A stretch of 64,000 nucleotides of DNA, taken from positions 322,501 to 386,500 of the forward strand of contig JAVXUO010002322.1 of the NCBI GenBank assembly GCA_033065855.1. The letters are read 5' to 3'. The notes beneath the pieces were generated by a model. It worked only from the letters and a program-made list of their open reading frames with translations. It was not told the origin of the DNA and did not search any database. Origin of the DNA: Escallonia rubra (taxonomy: Eukaryota; Streptophyta; Magnoliopsida; Escalloniales; Escalloniaceae). The translations under genes and the position numbers were made by a program. This document shows, piece by piece, positions 46,547 to 59,500 of this stretch; positions within the stretch are counted from its first letter, which is position 1; every line of letters starts with the position of its first letter.

Positions 46547-46831
46547 ATGAAGAGCTCTAGATCACCTCTTTACTACAGCAGCAACGAGGTTCTGGAAGAA
46601 GCAAAGGTAGGAGAAAATGCCAATATTTCTTATAGAGAGAGCACTGCTGCTGATGCCACGGTGAAGAAAGTGGGTATGGCCGGACCAACGAGGCAACCCC
46701 TCGAGAGCAAGCCATCCGAAGACATAGACGAAAGCGCCGAAGCCTTCATCAGGAAATTCAGGCAACAACTGGTGATGCAGAGGCTCGAGTCGATCGAGAA
46801 CTACGAGAAAATGCTGGAGCGAGGAACATGA
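46547..46831 (+). CDS. Short DUF761-type plant protein
   Basis: A single-exon frame encodes 94 aa from the ATG at 46547 (MKSSRSPLYYSSNEVLEEAK). The C terminus has the DUF761-like block DESAEAFIRKFRQQLVMQRL, seen at the end of many plant 'cotton fibre expressed' proteins and small homologues. The middle is charged and probably disordered. A TATA box with normal spacing supports expression. No molecular function is known to me for this class. It sits head-to-head with PDF1A at 1.9 kb distance. Confidence 0.72.
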   Translation: MKSSRSPLYYSSNEVLEEAKVGENANISYRESTAADATVKKVGMAGPTRQPLESKPSEDIDESAEAFIRKFRQQLVMQRLESIENYEKMLERGT

Positions 46832-47835
46832 GAAGTCCCTGGTGGATACCAAACATTAATTCTTGTACCGCGTTCTTATAACTTCTTTGGTAGGCATGTT
46901 TTGCTACTATTTGTTTATGTTGTCACGCAATGGAATGGATGGTAAGTGTTAAATCTTGGTAGTGAGGATATAGCATGAACTTTGTGAATTGGTTTGAGAC
47001 TTCTATTTGCTTCCGATCATTTTTGTGCTAAATATTTCGATGTAATTGTTTTTACGCGTGTTAGAACCGATAGACTAAATTTGACGAGTTCAAGAAAAAA
47101 TTAGATAATATACAGTCAAGTTTTTACAAGTCTCCGTTGTCTAAAGTGTCATATAATCACAATCATTATAGTAAAAAATTTCAGTTTCTTAGTTGTTAGA
47201 TAAGAATGACGGTATTCTATTCCGCCGTGAATAAGATTTTGAGACATAATTGGCTTTCAGAATATGCTATACTACTAATAAAGTGAATTGGCCAATTGAG
47301 TGTTAGTGTAGTTTCGGTATTATAAATCTGATGAGCAGCATTGAATATGCTTCTGAAAAATGAGAAAAAAAAATGCAAAAAAAGAGAGGAGTGGAGAGAG
47401 ATGAATCCCAACTAATGATTATCAATCGATTTCCTGAAATTTCTAAATCCGAAAAGTATGCCAACAACGTTTGCTATCATTTGTTTTTGCTAAATGTACA
47501 CATACCGGCAAAGTCAGAATTATAATACAAGGTGAGAAAATTTCAACTAGGCTGCAAATTTGGGCTGAGCTTTATCAGTTTAACCAATCCAACATTCCAA
47601 CCCAACCCAACCCACCTAATTATAAAATGGGCTGAGCTTATGTAACAGTGGGTTGTTTGGGTTAGGTTTTTAAAACCTATTCGGTAAAAAGTTATACTAT
47701 TTTTTAACTACCACCGGGCACCAGCCATCACTGCCGGCAGCAGGCAACGCTGACTTCGGCAGCCGCCTCCAGCAGCCAGGCAATTTTTCAATCAACCAGT
47801 GTGAAAAATTGCTTTAAAATCAGGGTGGGCTACAC

Positions 47836-47961
47836 CTCTTAACACACTAAAATCACTATTCTCTTCCGAGAAGTTACGATTTTAGACTTACCAAAAATCT
47901 CTTAACACACTAAAATCACTATTCTCTTCCGAGAAGTTACGATTTTAGACTTACCAAAAAT
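47836..47961. repeat. Tandem duplication, 63-bp unit x2
   Basis: The unit starting ctcttaacacactaaaatca occurs at 47836-47898 and 47899-47961 and is identical by eye, so it is recent. Confidence 0.95.
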
Positions 47962-50269
47962 CTCTTATGTTTCACATCAAGTTGGGCTGTTGCTCAACTT
48001 TCATAGACTGTGCGCACGTACGCCAGTGCCCAGAAAGTTAGTCAATTATATGTTGATATGGGAGAAGGTTTAATCTTCTTGACTCTCCTAAGGAGAAGCC
48101 CAATCTAATCTAAATCTAAATGTAAATGGATCTAAAGAGCTTAACTTTGGAGCAGGATCGGCTAATCAAAGTTTATTCAATGACACTTTAGAAAAACATT
48201 TGTTCCTATAACTGCAACTAATGAACGAGATCAAGAAGATTGAAAATCTAAAAATAGCTCATAACCTCGTCTATCGTATCGTGTTATTGTTAAGACCATT
48301 ATACAGAAGAGCTTCTTCTAGTTTTTAAGTTTTGTGATTACTACATGATAGTACAAAGTATAGTTGTTGTTATAGCTTATATTTTAAATCGCCGGTAAAA
48401 TAGGCGAAATACACAAAAACGACTTCAGTATAATTGCACACGAAACTCAGCCATGCCATGCCAGGATCTAGCCAAGGTAGAAAAAGCTTACAACTACTAC
48501 CCCACCTTCCTTAGACATCAACAGACTACCTAGGCTTTTCCGAAGACTCTTAAGCTATACAAGAAGCACCACAGATTAACGTTAAGCTAAGCCAAAATCT
48601 GACCAAGAATCTTGGTCCAAGATGTAGGCAGGATCATCAGGATTTTGAGAGCCAAACCCCAGCAACCGGATCTTCGCAGACACTACAACCTCCATTACCA
48701 AGACAATTTAGCATAGGCCTAGGCTCGACAAAGAGGAACACAACCACACCACCTCAATCGCAAACCAGCTTCATCCCACATTTCCCCCGACTACTCTCCA
48801 GCTTAGAAACAACATACCAAGCACTCAAACAGCCAGCGGAACATAGCCAAAGCAGGATACATACATTATGTTGGGTTTAGGAGTTTGTTTGAAAACAATC
48901 AAGCTCCTTAGTCCTACCTTGCTTAGAAATCGATTTGAAAAGAGTCTATAAGTTGCATGATGCTTTTACAATGTACTTGGTAATAAGGTTAGAATGTTCT
49001 AGTCCCCATGCGTATGCACTATGCAGGAGCGCGAGTTTTGGCGCTTATATTTTGTACATTTCGAAAAAATTAGATTTACTTAAAAATTGTGATTTTTTCT
49101 TTAAGTTCAAAATTTGATTTATCTCAAATAAATTTATGACAGTTATTTTTTAACTTTTGCAACTATTTTTTTCCCCACATTTGTGTCTGTCCAAATACAC
49201 CCTTCAGGTTTTTAAAATACTGGATTTTTCTATTCTTCCAAAACAGTTGCTTCCAAACTTATAAAACCTTTTCCTTTATGTAAAGTTTCTATAGCAAAAA
49301 ACGTGCATTACTTCAAATAGAATTCCAATGAATTTTTTTGAATTTACTGCTTGTAGATTCCTATCGGGCCGGAGTTTGTTGTTTCCTGGAGGATCGTTTG
49401 TCTTTCACCCATTGGCAAACTAGTTTCAGAGTGCGGATAAAAAAATCTTAAAGAAAGAGCGATTACGCACTTCAAAATTTTTATTTGTGAGTTTTATTCC
49501 ATTAAATTTCCAACACACTCTCTTCAGGCACTAACACAAGCACATGCACATATACATCCACACAAAAAAACACCAGGATTAACTTGGGAAGGTATCCCAA
49601 ATTCGAGAAGGGGAGTAAAACCGATGCCATCGAGGGAGGTGGACAACCCAAAAACAATGGGTGCAGACAATTTCATTAAAAAAGGGGCGTGAATTTAATC
49701 CGTTATTGCACAAAGACCATATTATGAACACCACTTATCCATAACTCTCGAGTGCTGCAACAATCCTGAACAACACCCTTGGCTGTGTGCTAGAATGCTC
49801 TCATATTTGAGAGAACTAACTGTATGTTGAAGCAAAATATAGCACAAAGCTAGCAAAATATTATGTTCCCAAAGCCACATTTGTGGCCGCACTCTCAAAC
49901 CTAGCTACTAGCAACAACCCCTAATTTAGTCCATCACATCACAGCTTCCTTTCTCCCTTATTGCTTTTCTTCTCTTCTGTCCTCATATCCAACTTCCTTC
50001 AAGCCTTTTTTAACCCACTAGGCCACTACGCTTTGCGACCTAACACAGCCAAACCCAAGGATATCACTGTCTCCTCTGGTTCTAAGCCAAGGATATCACT
50101 GTCTCGTCTGGTTCTCTCCTATGATGTTAGTTCGAGATCATCCACGTGAATATGCATTAACTTGTTTATGTCACACATAAAGGACAACCTAGTTTGGACC
50201 GTCAATTTCTTTGGGAGCAAAGTCCCACCAAACACTTGAAGGAGCTCTTGTTTAAACTTTGTATTTGAA

Positions 50270-50864
50270 CAGAGGCGAACCTAATGCATGCACGGGGCGA
50301 TGGAGGGGGTGGGTGGGGGAGGCGTCACGGCCACCACCCAAATTTTGGAATTTTTTAGTTTAAAAGAAATAGTGAAAAACTATAGTTAAATAATTACTAA
50401 AATAACTTTAATGTATGATTATTATTTTTTTGTCGTGCTTTTAACTTTTTATGCTACCGACCGCCATAATATTTTTTGTTCTTTTTTCCTTGCTCTATCT
50501 TCATTTTTTCAAATTCTAAATCTACAGATTACAAAGAAATACGAATAGATCAAGTTAACTTTTTTTTTTTGTTTAAATTCTTATAGTATGTTAAAATTCC
50601 ACTTGCACTATTGTCCTCATATAATTAATTATCACATTAGTAGTACGTATTTATATGTAAGAGTGAAGCTTCTTTCATGTAAAATTAATAATTCGTTGTA
50701 AACTAACCTTATCAAGTTAAGTAAATCACTATGAATGATAAAATTATACAATTAAATAAATCATAAATATATGTATACTTGAACCTTCCGAAAGCTTTTA
50801 TGCTATCCGTCAATGTTTTTATCACTTTTTGGTCCCCCAATTAGACTTCCTGATTTCGCTCCTG
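50270..50864. mobile_element. Non-autonomous hAT element with 8-bp TSD
   Basis: It starts cagaggcgaa and ends ttcgctcctg (short inverted ends, CAG...CTG). The 8-bp flanks are tatttgaa (50262-50269) and tatttaaa (50865-50872), 7 of 8 alike. It encodes nothing. Confidence 0.78.
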
Positions 50865-51395
50865 TATTTAAATGACAGCTTCTAACCGGTGCAATTGAGT
50901 TCAGTGTGGGCTCACTAAAACTTACGTGACAGGGACAAATTCATCACATTTTAGGAAATTTAATCTTTGTACGATTCATCACATTTTAGGAAATTTTAAT
51001 TGGTAACTGAAATGATATAATGAGCCGATTATTTTGTCCACCCCTTATGTATCTTAGATACTAGTAAGAAAGTCACTCAACACTGTATGACTCAAGATAA
51101 TGTTTAATAAATAATACCTCTCCTTGTTTCAAAAGAAACACTAGAAGTTCTGATATATAAGAAGAAATTCGAACGAGTATACACGTACCAATCTCGGATT
51201 CATTGTGTCCGAGACGAATCTTCTGCACAATTTGCTACCAAAATGGCCTTCTTCCTATTGGGACCACTACCACTAGCAGACTGTTTTATTACAACAAGCT
51301 AAAGCAAAGAAACTAAGAAGAACAGCAGAGCCACTGATGCGACTCCATTGACACATTACTAATCTGCAACTTTGTGGATGATGATGCTTTCACTT

Positions 51396-53110
51396 TCAGG
51401 GCCGGACGACCGGAATCTTCTGCTGTTGGATCATCCGGAGGTTGACCCTCGAGCACGACCGAACCATCTCTCCGGCCAGTGGGATAACCGGCAGGTTATC
51501 GCAGTTGCATATCTCGATCATGAACCCGTCTGGGTCGTGGAAGAACAGCTGATCCACGTAAACTCCTCCTTCTTCCACCCGCTGCCGCACGTAATGGATG
51601 CCCATGTCCTTCAGCTTCTTCTCCACTGCTCCCATGCTCTCACACTGCAGTTCATGCCCAACAAAATTAATTAACACCACTTGATTGATTATATGTAACT
51701 CTCGAACTCACACAATTAAGCATGGTGGTTCAACTGCTAGAATTCTCCAGTTAATCATAAACCCAAAAATAAGATAGACATTATTATCGCAACAAGTAGT
51801 GACAAAATGTCATTGTGGACGCTAGGATTAGTGCAAAAAAAGATGGAAAAACCAAAAAAAGAGTTGCTTTCACCGTGACAGGTCACGAATTTGACTTATA
51901 TACGGTTCTTGGCAGTAATGTCTTCCATAGCAAAGCAAAGCAAAGTTGCAGTTGGCTTTCTCAAGGAGGAAGTTTTTCTCAAACTCAATAATTTCCAAAA
52001 TGTACAAAGGTAATCATAACCTTCTTTGCTCTGCATTTCTCCACATGTCATGTTGCTAAGAGTACAAGAACGACAAAATTTCAATTCATCGCATGCTTAG
52101 CTACAAATAAGATTTGTGCCAAAAGAGTGACAGTTCATATAAAGATTAGAACTTGATAGATGAGCTCCATTCCACTTAAGTTTTTAGAAGTGTTATGTCC
52201 TCTTCTCAAAAATTTTACTCTTAGATTTAACTCCAAACGAGGTGACAACATAATCTTTCTTCTGTAACTCTAAAAACTAGAGTTTGCTGTGTTCTAAGAA
52301 TACTCGGTTCACCCAATTCACGGTAGAGTTGAACAGAAATTTAGAAAGCGTAACATTACTAGATTTATTTTAGGCCTATCGCGATTATGTCAATAAAGAA
52401 AAACCGTCTTGAGGGTCACATCAGCTACTAATACTTATCGCAATGAAAATTAAAGCTCCTATAAGGCTGTAACCCGCCCGGCACACCTAGGAGGAGGAGT
52501 GAAAAAGACAGTCTTATTGGCTTATTATTACTCGCCATTCGCAATTCCTCTTGTCATCACATAACCTAAAGGCTTACGCAACAACAATACAGTAGTAGAA
52601 AAATGTGTAACATTTATCAGCCCAAAGACAATACAAACTAGGACTGATCGATTATACAATTAAGCAGCTTCTATAAAAAGCCATATATGTAATCTATCTA
52701 TCAGCATAAAAAGCTAAACTACCTGGAAGGAAATATGATTGTCCTTGGGGTTGATCTCATCTTTCTTGTCCATGTGTTCCGGGTCTTCCGATTGCAGCAG
52801 ATGTATACCAATTCCATAGCTAAACAGCCTGGTACAACATTAGACAAAGACCAGATAACACTATCAACCAACCCTTCACACTAACATCACCAACAACAAC
52901 AAGATCATCCCTAGCAAATCGTTTGTTAAGAGTTCCTCCTAATTTAACAACGTACCATGCACCATTAAAGTCAAACGAGCCAGGCCTCCTCACGGGGACA
53001 AAGCCAAGAACATTCACGTAGAAATCTATGGACTCCTCGACGGACTTGCACACGAGTGAGATGTGGTTCAGAGATGTCAGGTGCAAGGGGTTGTCCATGT
53101 TGTCCTTCAT
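51396..53110 (-). CDS. Glyoxalase I / VOC-family protein (3 exons)
   Basis: Three exons join in phase to 169 aa: 52956-53110 (donor TG|GTACG), 52723-52828 and 51396-51644. The start is the first in-frame ATG (MKDNMDNPLHLTSLNHISLV). The protein is one vicinal-oxygen-chelate domain. Key parts are NHISLVCKSVEESIDFYVNVLGF, the conserved exon-2 stretch IGIHLLQSEDPEHMD, DNHISFQ, and the C-terminal strand HDPDGFMIEICNCDNLP with the metal-site Glu. In Arabidopsis the close relatives are annotated as lactoylglutathione lyase family (GLYI-like). Their methylglyoxal-glutathione activity is not established for every member, so the substrate is uncertain. It is probably cytosolic, as no transit peptide is visible. 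Confidence 0.92.
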
Positions 53111-53496
53111 TCTTCTCCAATTCAAGAAACTAGCAAGAAAACAAGAGGGCAAAAGAGCGGCGCTCGATCTCAAGAAAAAACAATGGAATGAAGTGGGTGT
53201 TTAATGAGTTGTTTAACCACAAGATGATTGGATCAGAGACCAAAGGAGAAGGGAGACTGAAAATATGGAACGGAACAGTCCTATCTATGTGCTACCGCTA
53301 CGTGTGATCCAGAGAGAGAACAGGGGAGAGGGAGTCGCTAGCGCTCACATGTGACTTGAAGGTTTTCTGAGTAGTTTTTATAGGAGGCCTAGAGGCTTTC
53401 ATGCTTGCCACGTGGATCAGACGTGTCGTATGTGGGATGTCCGTGACACGTAGGTTCCACGTTGCTGACTGGATCAGCCCTTGCTGCCAATTAAAT

Positions 53497-53765
53497 TTTT
53501 TTTTTTTTTTTGGTTTAACGGAAAAATAACTTACACACAAAAAACTACACTCGGGGATAACAGACCCCGTCAGCATCTGCCTTCAGCAGTGCTCCAAGTT
53601 CCTCCGGGGGATGATCAAAATACACAAAAGCCATATCCTGATTGGCACCCATGGTGGCTAGAACATCCGCACATTGGTTGGCTTCTCTTAAAGAGTGGGA
53701 AATGTGCGATTCCGTAACTCCTAAAAGAAAACAGCAATCCTTTATCAGGTTGTTCAAAGGGTGGA
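53497..53765 (-). pseudogene. LINE RNase-H tail remnant (minus)
   Basis: The minus frame at 53545-53757 contains SHSLREANQCADVLATMGAN and VYFDHPPEEL, typical of the end of the LINE RNase-H-like domain. It is followed on the same strand by a poly-A run (poly-T at 53498-53512 on plus). The rest of the element is missing. It lies about 430 bp upstream of the glyoxalase ATG. Confidence 0.75.
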
Positions 53766-54319
53766 ATTGATTTCCTTGTCTTTGAGATATATTAAATACT
53801 GGGTCCTTGACACGTCAGTGCTGTGCAATTCTCTAGGGGCGTATCATGAATTTCTGGACCATCATGCAGAGGGCAAGTTTTGTTATTAGTTGGTCGATCT
53901 ATGTCTAACGTTGGAGAAACATTAATGGTTGTGAACTGCTTAAATTTGATATTTTTAGACTAATTGTTATTATTAATAGTGATTAGTTACCCACGAACCG
54001 ACTGAATTCTTAAGAAAATAGGAGGGACAAGTCTAACTGCTATTCTTAGTAGCGGTAATACGATACCGTATCATTGGAGAAATGAATTGGTCATAAAATT
54101 AGCATATAATAGTGTTTATATTACACATATGGCTTAACGTAAAGAAATTAATGGTAGGAATAAAAAGAACTGTTGCACTCTTTGGAAGCGGATGTAGCAC
54201 CAACTTTAGATAACACTTGAAAATGCCAAAGGTATTCAACCGGTCATAGGAGATGTTTTGAAAATTTCATTAGGACAAACTGCAATACAGTTTGAGATAC
54301 TAATTAGCATACAAAAGGA

Positions 54320-54720
54320 AACTTCAATTGCGGCATTGGTCTTGTTCTTCGACAGGGCTTTTCCTCGTAGCTAAAGCAATTCATTTTTCTCATTGTCTAA
54401 ATGCCCGAACTGCTGCAGCCCTTGCACCACCAGAAGCCCTAAATCTGGCATCTGAAATGCATCTTTCTCACATCATCATTGAAGGTGACTCTTATTATGT
54501 CATAAAGCTTATCGACACCAACCAACCTCTTCCGCCTGACATTGAAGTCATCGTCCTGGACTGTAGACGTCTTAAGCAACAATTCCAAGAGATCTGCTTC
54601 AGCTTCAGTCCCCGCATGGGAAATCGCTCGGCTCATATGGTGGCGAACCATTCTCGCCCAAACAACGGGACAACTACTTGGACCTCGTGTCCTCCTTCAT
54701 GATTGATCAGCTCTATTGGG
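54320..54720 (+). pseudogene. LINE RNase-H remnant (plus, copy A)
   Basis: The plus frame contains EALNLASEMHLSHIIIEGDS, VIKLIDTN and FSPRMGNRSAHMVANHS, matching a LINE RNase-H-like domain from its middle to its end. No zf-RVT or RT is present. Confidence 0.72.
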
Positions 54721-55171
54721 TTTTGTTAAGTTTTTTCTATCTCTTCATGTCGGCTGACACAATTCAACACTATCGGTTTTGACGGTTTGAAAATTTGTGA
54801 ACCGAACCAAACCAATTCAACACTATCGGTTTTGACGGTTCGGTTTGGTTGATTTAAACGGTTTGCGCTCACTTAAAGATGTTGTTTCTTTGCACACTAC
54901 TATTGGACTTAATAATAATTAAAAATTAAAGTTCTATTTTTTCTAAATTGCATATAATCTTGTTACAATTGATATATAAATGCTTATTGATAGATGTGAA
55001 AGAATGAGTAAATATAAAATCTATATTTATCACGAAAAAATTGTGTTATAAGTGTTCTCATTATTTTCTTTTCTTTTAACTTTCAAGATTTGTTTATTTG
55101 GATTTTTTTAGTACCATATATGTGAAAGAACAAACTTTGGCTGCTACCCTGGTTGTAGGAATTTTCTTCCA

Positions 55172-55235
55172 ACCCTTATATAGTGACAATTAATAGTCGC
55201 TAAATGTTTCCAGTGACTTTTCTGTTAACACTTTT
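55172..55235. mobile_element. Half copy of palindromic MITE family
   Basis: ccttatatagtgacaattaa and tagtcgctaaatgtttccag resemble the left half of the MITE at 45023-45171. The right half is missing. Confidence 0.55.
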
Positions 55236-55344
55236 TTTAAAACCGAATCTTCTTTTTTTAATCTCAACAATCTATTTTTCGTCTTTTGATTCGACAATTC
55301 ATTCATAATGTACTTATTTCATAACCAATTATCGGTAGTCAATA

Positions 55345-55830
55345 CCTTTAGATAAATCTCGATGCTGCGATTTTTATGAAGGAAAGAAACATGGGTTGTT
55401 GTGTCATTGTGCGGGATTCAGAGGGGAGAGTCTTAGCCGCGCTATCCAAAAAGATTTACGGAATAACGGACCCCGAACATGCTGAAGCTATAGCTACAGG
55501 AGAGACCGCCATGTTTGGCTACGACTGTGGATTCAATTTTGTACGAATGTAGGGAGATGCAAGTTCGATCATTATTGCTCTAAATTCACCGGAGGAAAAT
55601 TTGTCCGCAGGGTATAATTGATGATGTGAAACGGATTACCCACTGCTTCGACTCATGTATCTTTCAACACATCAAACGGTCAGGTACGAAGCCGCTTATG
55701 GACTAACTAAGTTTGCTTGTACTTTAAATGAGGCCCTAGTTTGGATGGGAGAGATATCACCGGTTTTAATGCCCTCCATCCTCAAGGAGTAACATTTTCA
55801 ATCAATAATATCGATATCTTAAAAAAAAAA
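55345..55830 (+). pseudogene. LINE RNase-H remnant (plus, copy B)
   Basis: It reads NLDAAIFMKERNMGCCVIVR, then EGRVLAALSKKIYG, PEHAEAIATGETAM and a GDASSII-like block after a stop, and closes with PVLMPSILKE before an A-run at about 55820-55830. Stops and frameshifts show decay. Confidence 0.75.
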
Positions 55831-56116
55831 TTTGTCAAATATTAAACTTTATAAGTTTAACAATTTCAAATAAAAGAGTCATTACATAAAAGATTTCTAA
55901 ACTTTATGATACTTTAAAATTCTTCATTCAAAAAAATACTCATTGTCAAATGCACGTAGCAAAATGAAGTAGCACAGCCATGGGTTGCAAGTATTTGCTT
56001 TTCTGAAAATCATTCGAAAATTTGCTTAAACTTACACGAATGCAATTATTAGTTGTTTAAAAAAGAGGGTGGATTCCGGGATATTCATCTTGAGAGTGAA
56101 CCGGACACCTTATGTG

Positions 56117-56121
56117 ATTTC
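56117..56121. repeat. TSD (ATTTC) of copia element, left
   Basis: The same five bases follow the 3' LTR at 61035-61039. Confidence 0.9.
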
Positions 56122-56536
56122 TGTTGTATGTGGAGCCTGATTTCAATCCAGAGACGTTACAATGAGGTAGTGACCCGAAAGCATGTTTTTGTGAGGTTGT
56201 CCCACATTGCTTAAGGAAAGAAGGTCACAACTTAGGCCAAGTATATAAGTGTTTTGTCTCACATTGGTTATTTAGAGAAAGATCACATCTTAGCTCTAAA
56301 TAAATATACATGGTCTTGTATTGTTTTGGGTCAAGAGAGAAAACCACAACATAAAGTGGGGGTTAAGATTTTGGTTGTAACGCTGCTGAATAGTGAAATC
56401 GAAATCTGGTCATACTCCGGGGACGTAGCCATATTGGTGAACCACGTAATTCTTGTGTTGTGCGTTTGGTTTATTTTAAATTTCTCGTTTCTTTTTTCTT
56501 CAATATATTGCTTCGTAGTCGCTGCGTTTCGTAACA
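56122..56536 (+). repeat. 5' LTR of copia element
   Basis: It starts TGTTGTATGTGGAGCCTGAT and ends GTTTCGTAACA. A TATA box tatataag is at 56242-56249. Confidence 0.95.
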
Positions 56537-56554
56537 GTTGGTATCAGCGCTTGG
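56537..56554 (+). other. Primer-binding site (initiator Met tRNA type)
   Basis: gttggtatcagcgcttgg follows the 5' LTR. The core tggtatcag is the usual complement of the initiator tRNA-Met 3' end in copia elements. Confidence 0.85.
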
Positions 56555-56597
56555 GTTTGAGTCTTACTCACATAGGTTCTACGTTTGAGTGGGAGCA

Positions 56598-59500
56598 ATG
56601 GCCGAAGAAGGTAAAGGAAAGATCGAGAAGTTTAATGGTATGAATTTCCAGTGGTGGAAGATGCAAGTTGAAGACTACTTGTATCAGAAGGATCTGTATC
56701 TACCGCTGGTGGGAGAGAAACCTGAAGCGATGAATGCGAGTGAGTGGGCGATTTTGGACAGAAAGGCGCTGGCTACAGTAAGACTTAGCCTAACCCCACA
56801 AGTAGCATTCTATATCTCCAAGGAAAAAACTACTGCTGCTGTGATGAAAGCATTGGAGAAATTGTATGGAAAACCTTCTGCTTCAAATAAGGTATTTCTC
56901 ATGAAAAACTGTTTAATATGAGAATGTCTGAAAATGGTTCTGTTGTTGATCATTTAAATGATTTTAATGGTGTTACAAATCAATTGGAATCTGTCGGCAT
57001 TAATTTTGATGATGAAATTAGGGCTTTGTTGTTTCTGTGTTCACTGCCTGATAGTTGGAATAACTTGGTGACGACAGTGAGTAATTCTACTATCTCTGGA
57101 ACGCTAACACTTAATGATGTTGTGAGTTCTGTGATGAATGATGAAATGCGGAGAAAGACAATTGGTGATGGTATATCATCTAGTACTGCTTTGTCCGTGG
57201 AATCCAGAGGTAGACAGCATAACAAGCAGAATAACAGGGGGAATAAGTCCTACAAGAGGAAGATCAAAATCAAGAGGCAAGCCGAAGTCCAAAGGGAGAA
57301 CCATAGTATGCTGGAATTGTAATAAGGAAGGTCATAAGAAGAATGATTGTACAGAACCAATGAAGAAAAAGGGAACAGGGGGAAGACAAGGTGATAATGA
57401 AGGGGCAAACATGGTAAGCTCAAACGAACGGACATATGACGATTTATGTCTTTTTGCTACAGTGGATGATAATTCCAAAGTGTGGTATGTAGACTCAGGA
57501 GCCTCGATTCATTGTACACCTCATAGGGATTGTTTCAGTGATTATGTTCATGGTGATTATGGACATGTGACTGTCGGGAATGGATATTGGTGCAGCATTG
57601 TTGGAAAGGGAAAAGTCGAAATTAAACTGTCAAATGGAGGAACCCTAATTTTGAATGATGTTAGACATATTCCAGAACTGCAGAAGAACCTTATATCCGT
57701 CAGCGGGTTGGATCGTGAAGGCTATTTTGTGGCATTTGGTGAAAAACAGTGGAAGGTGACCAAAGGGTCGATGGTGGTAGCAAGAGGAGAAAGAGTAGGA
57801 ACCCTATATACTCTTTCAGGTACCCATAACCACTCTATCTCTTTGGCTTTTACAGAAAATCAGAGAACCACATTATGGCATCACAGGTTGGGACATTTGA
57901 GTGAGAGTGGTATGAAAATTCTGCACTCAAAGAATGCATTGCCAGGGATGAAAAACATTCAGTTGGATTTCTGTGAGGGTTGTGTCTATGGAAAGCAAAA
58001 GCGGGTCAGTTTTCGGAAGGATGGTAAAGAGAGGAAGACTGAAAGACTGGAGTTAGTTCATACGGATGTTTGCGGACCTACTACAGTAAAGTCTCTTGGA
58101 GGTAATTTCTACTTTGTTTCTTTTATAGATGATGCTAGTAGAAAGACCTGGATATATGCCATCAAACAGAAATCTGATGTTTATCACACTTTTAAGAAGT
58201 GGAAAGCCCTTGTTGAGAATGAAACAGGGAACAAAGTAAAATGACTAAAATCTAACAATGGGGGTGAGTATCGTGATGGAGGGTTCCAAGAATATTGTTC
58301 CAATAATGGTATCAGGTTAATAAGAACTGTTAATAGGACACCTCAAGAAAATGGCTTGGCAGAGAGGATGAATCGAACCATCATGGAACGAGCAAGGTGT
58401 ATGAGAATACATGCTGATTTACCTCTACAGTTCTGGGCAGCAGCTGTGGATACTGCCGTATATTTAATTAACAGAAGTCCAGCCAGTGCTCTCAATGGTG
58501 GTATTCCTGAAGAAGAATGGTCAGGTAAACCAGTAAATTATTCTTTTCTGAGAGTTTTTGGATGTATTGCTTATGCTCATATTGATAAAGAAGAGAGGAA
58601 GAAACTTGACTCTAAATCTCAGAAGTGTGTATTTATTAGATATGGAGGTGATGAATATGGTTATCGTTTGTGGGACTACGAACATAACAAAATCATCAGG
58701 AGTAGGGATGTCATATTCGATGAATCACGGTTGTATAAGCATAGGTTACAAGAACATGGAATTGAAAGAGAAGACAAGGAATACATGGAACTTGATGAGC
58801 CAGAAGATGGACGGATACCCAGGATAGAAAGTCCAGAAGTCCTTGATGAGACAACTGATACTGAAATTGGAGCTAGTGATCAACAACAAGTGCCTGAAAC
58901 TCTTAACCTCAGAAGAAGTAGTCGGGTAAGGAAAGCTCCTGACAGACTTTGTCTTCCCCTCGATTATATTTTGTATACTGATTCTGGTGAGCCAGAATGT
59001 TATCAAGAAGCGATACAGGATAAATCCAGGTTACAGTGGGAGCAAGCCATGAAAGATGAGATGGCTTCACTTGAGCAAAACCAAACTTGGGATTTGGTAA
59101 AGCTCCCTGCAGGTAAAAATGTTCTGTACAATAAATGGGTATACATGATTAAAAATGAAGCTGGAGGAACAAAGAGATACAAGGCAAGACTAGTTGTGAA
59201 AGGGTATCGACAGAGGTAAGGTATTGATTTCCAAGAAATCTTCTCTCCTGTTGTGAAGATGACTTCAATTCGTACGATATTGAGCATTGTAGCTATAGAG
59301 GACTTACATCTGGAGCAGCTGGATGTTAAGACAGCATTTCTCCACGGAGATTTGGAGGAAGAAATCTACATGCATCAGCAAGAGAGTTTTGAAGTTAAAG
59401 GTAAGGAGGAAATGGTTTGCAGGTTGAAGAAAAGCTTGTGTGGCCTAAAGCAAGCCCCTAGACTGTGGTATTTGAAGTTTGACAGTTTCATGAAGCAGAC

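Larger units (their letters stand above)
46832..51395. other. Gene-free spacer with hAT MITE
   Basis: About 4.5 kb with no supported gene. It holds a 63-bp tandem duplication (47836-47961) and a hAT-type element (50270-50864). A degenerate aaccaatcc/gggttgg-rich stretch near 47570-47670 is probably an old MITE. Confidence 0.5.
53111..56121. other. Spacer with LINE RNase-H scraps
   Basis: It holds the glyoxalase promoter and three independent LINE 3'-end remnants in both orientations, listed separately. A duplicated aattcaacactatcggtttt pair is at about 54760-54845, and half a palindromic MITE is near 55172-55235. Confidence 0.55.
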
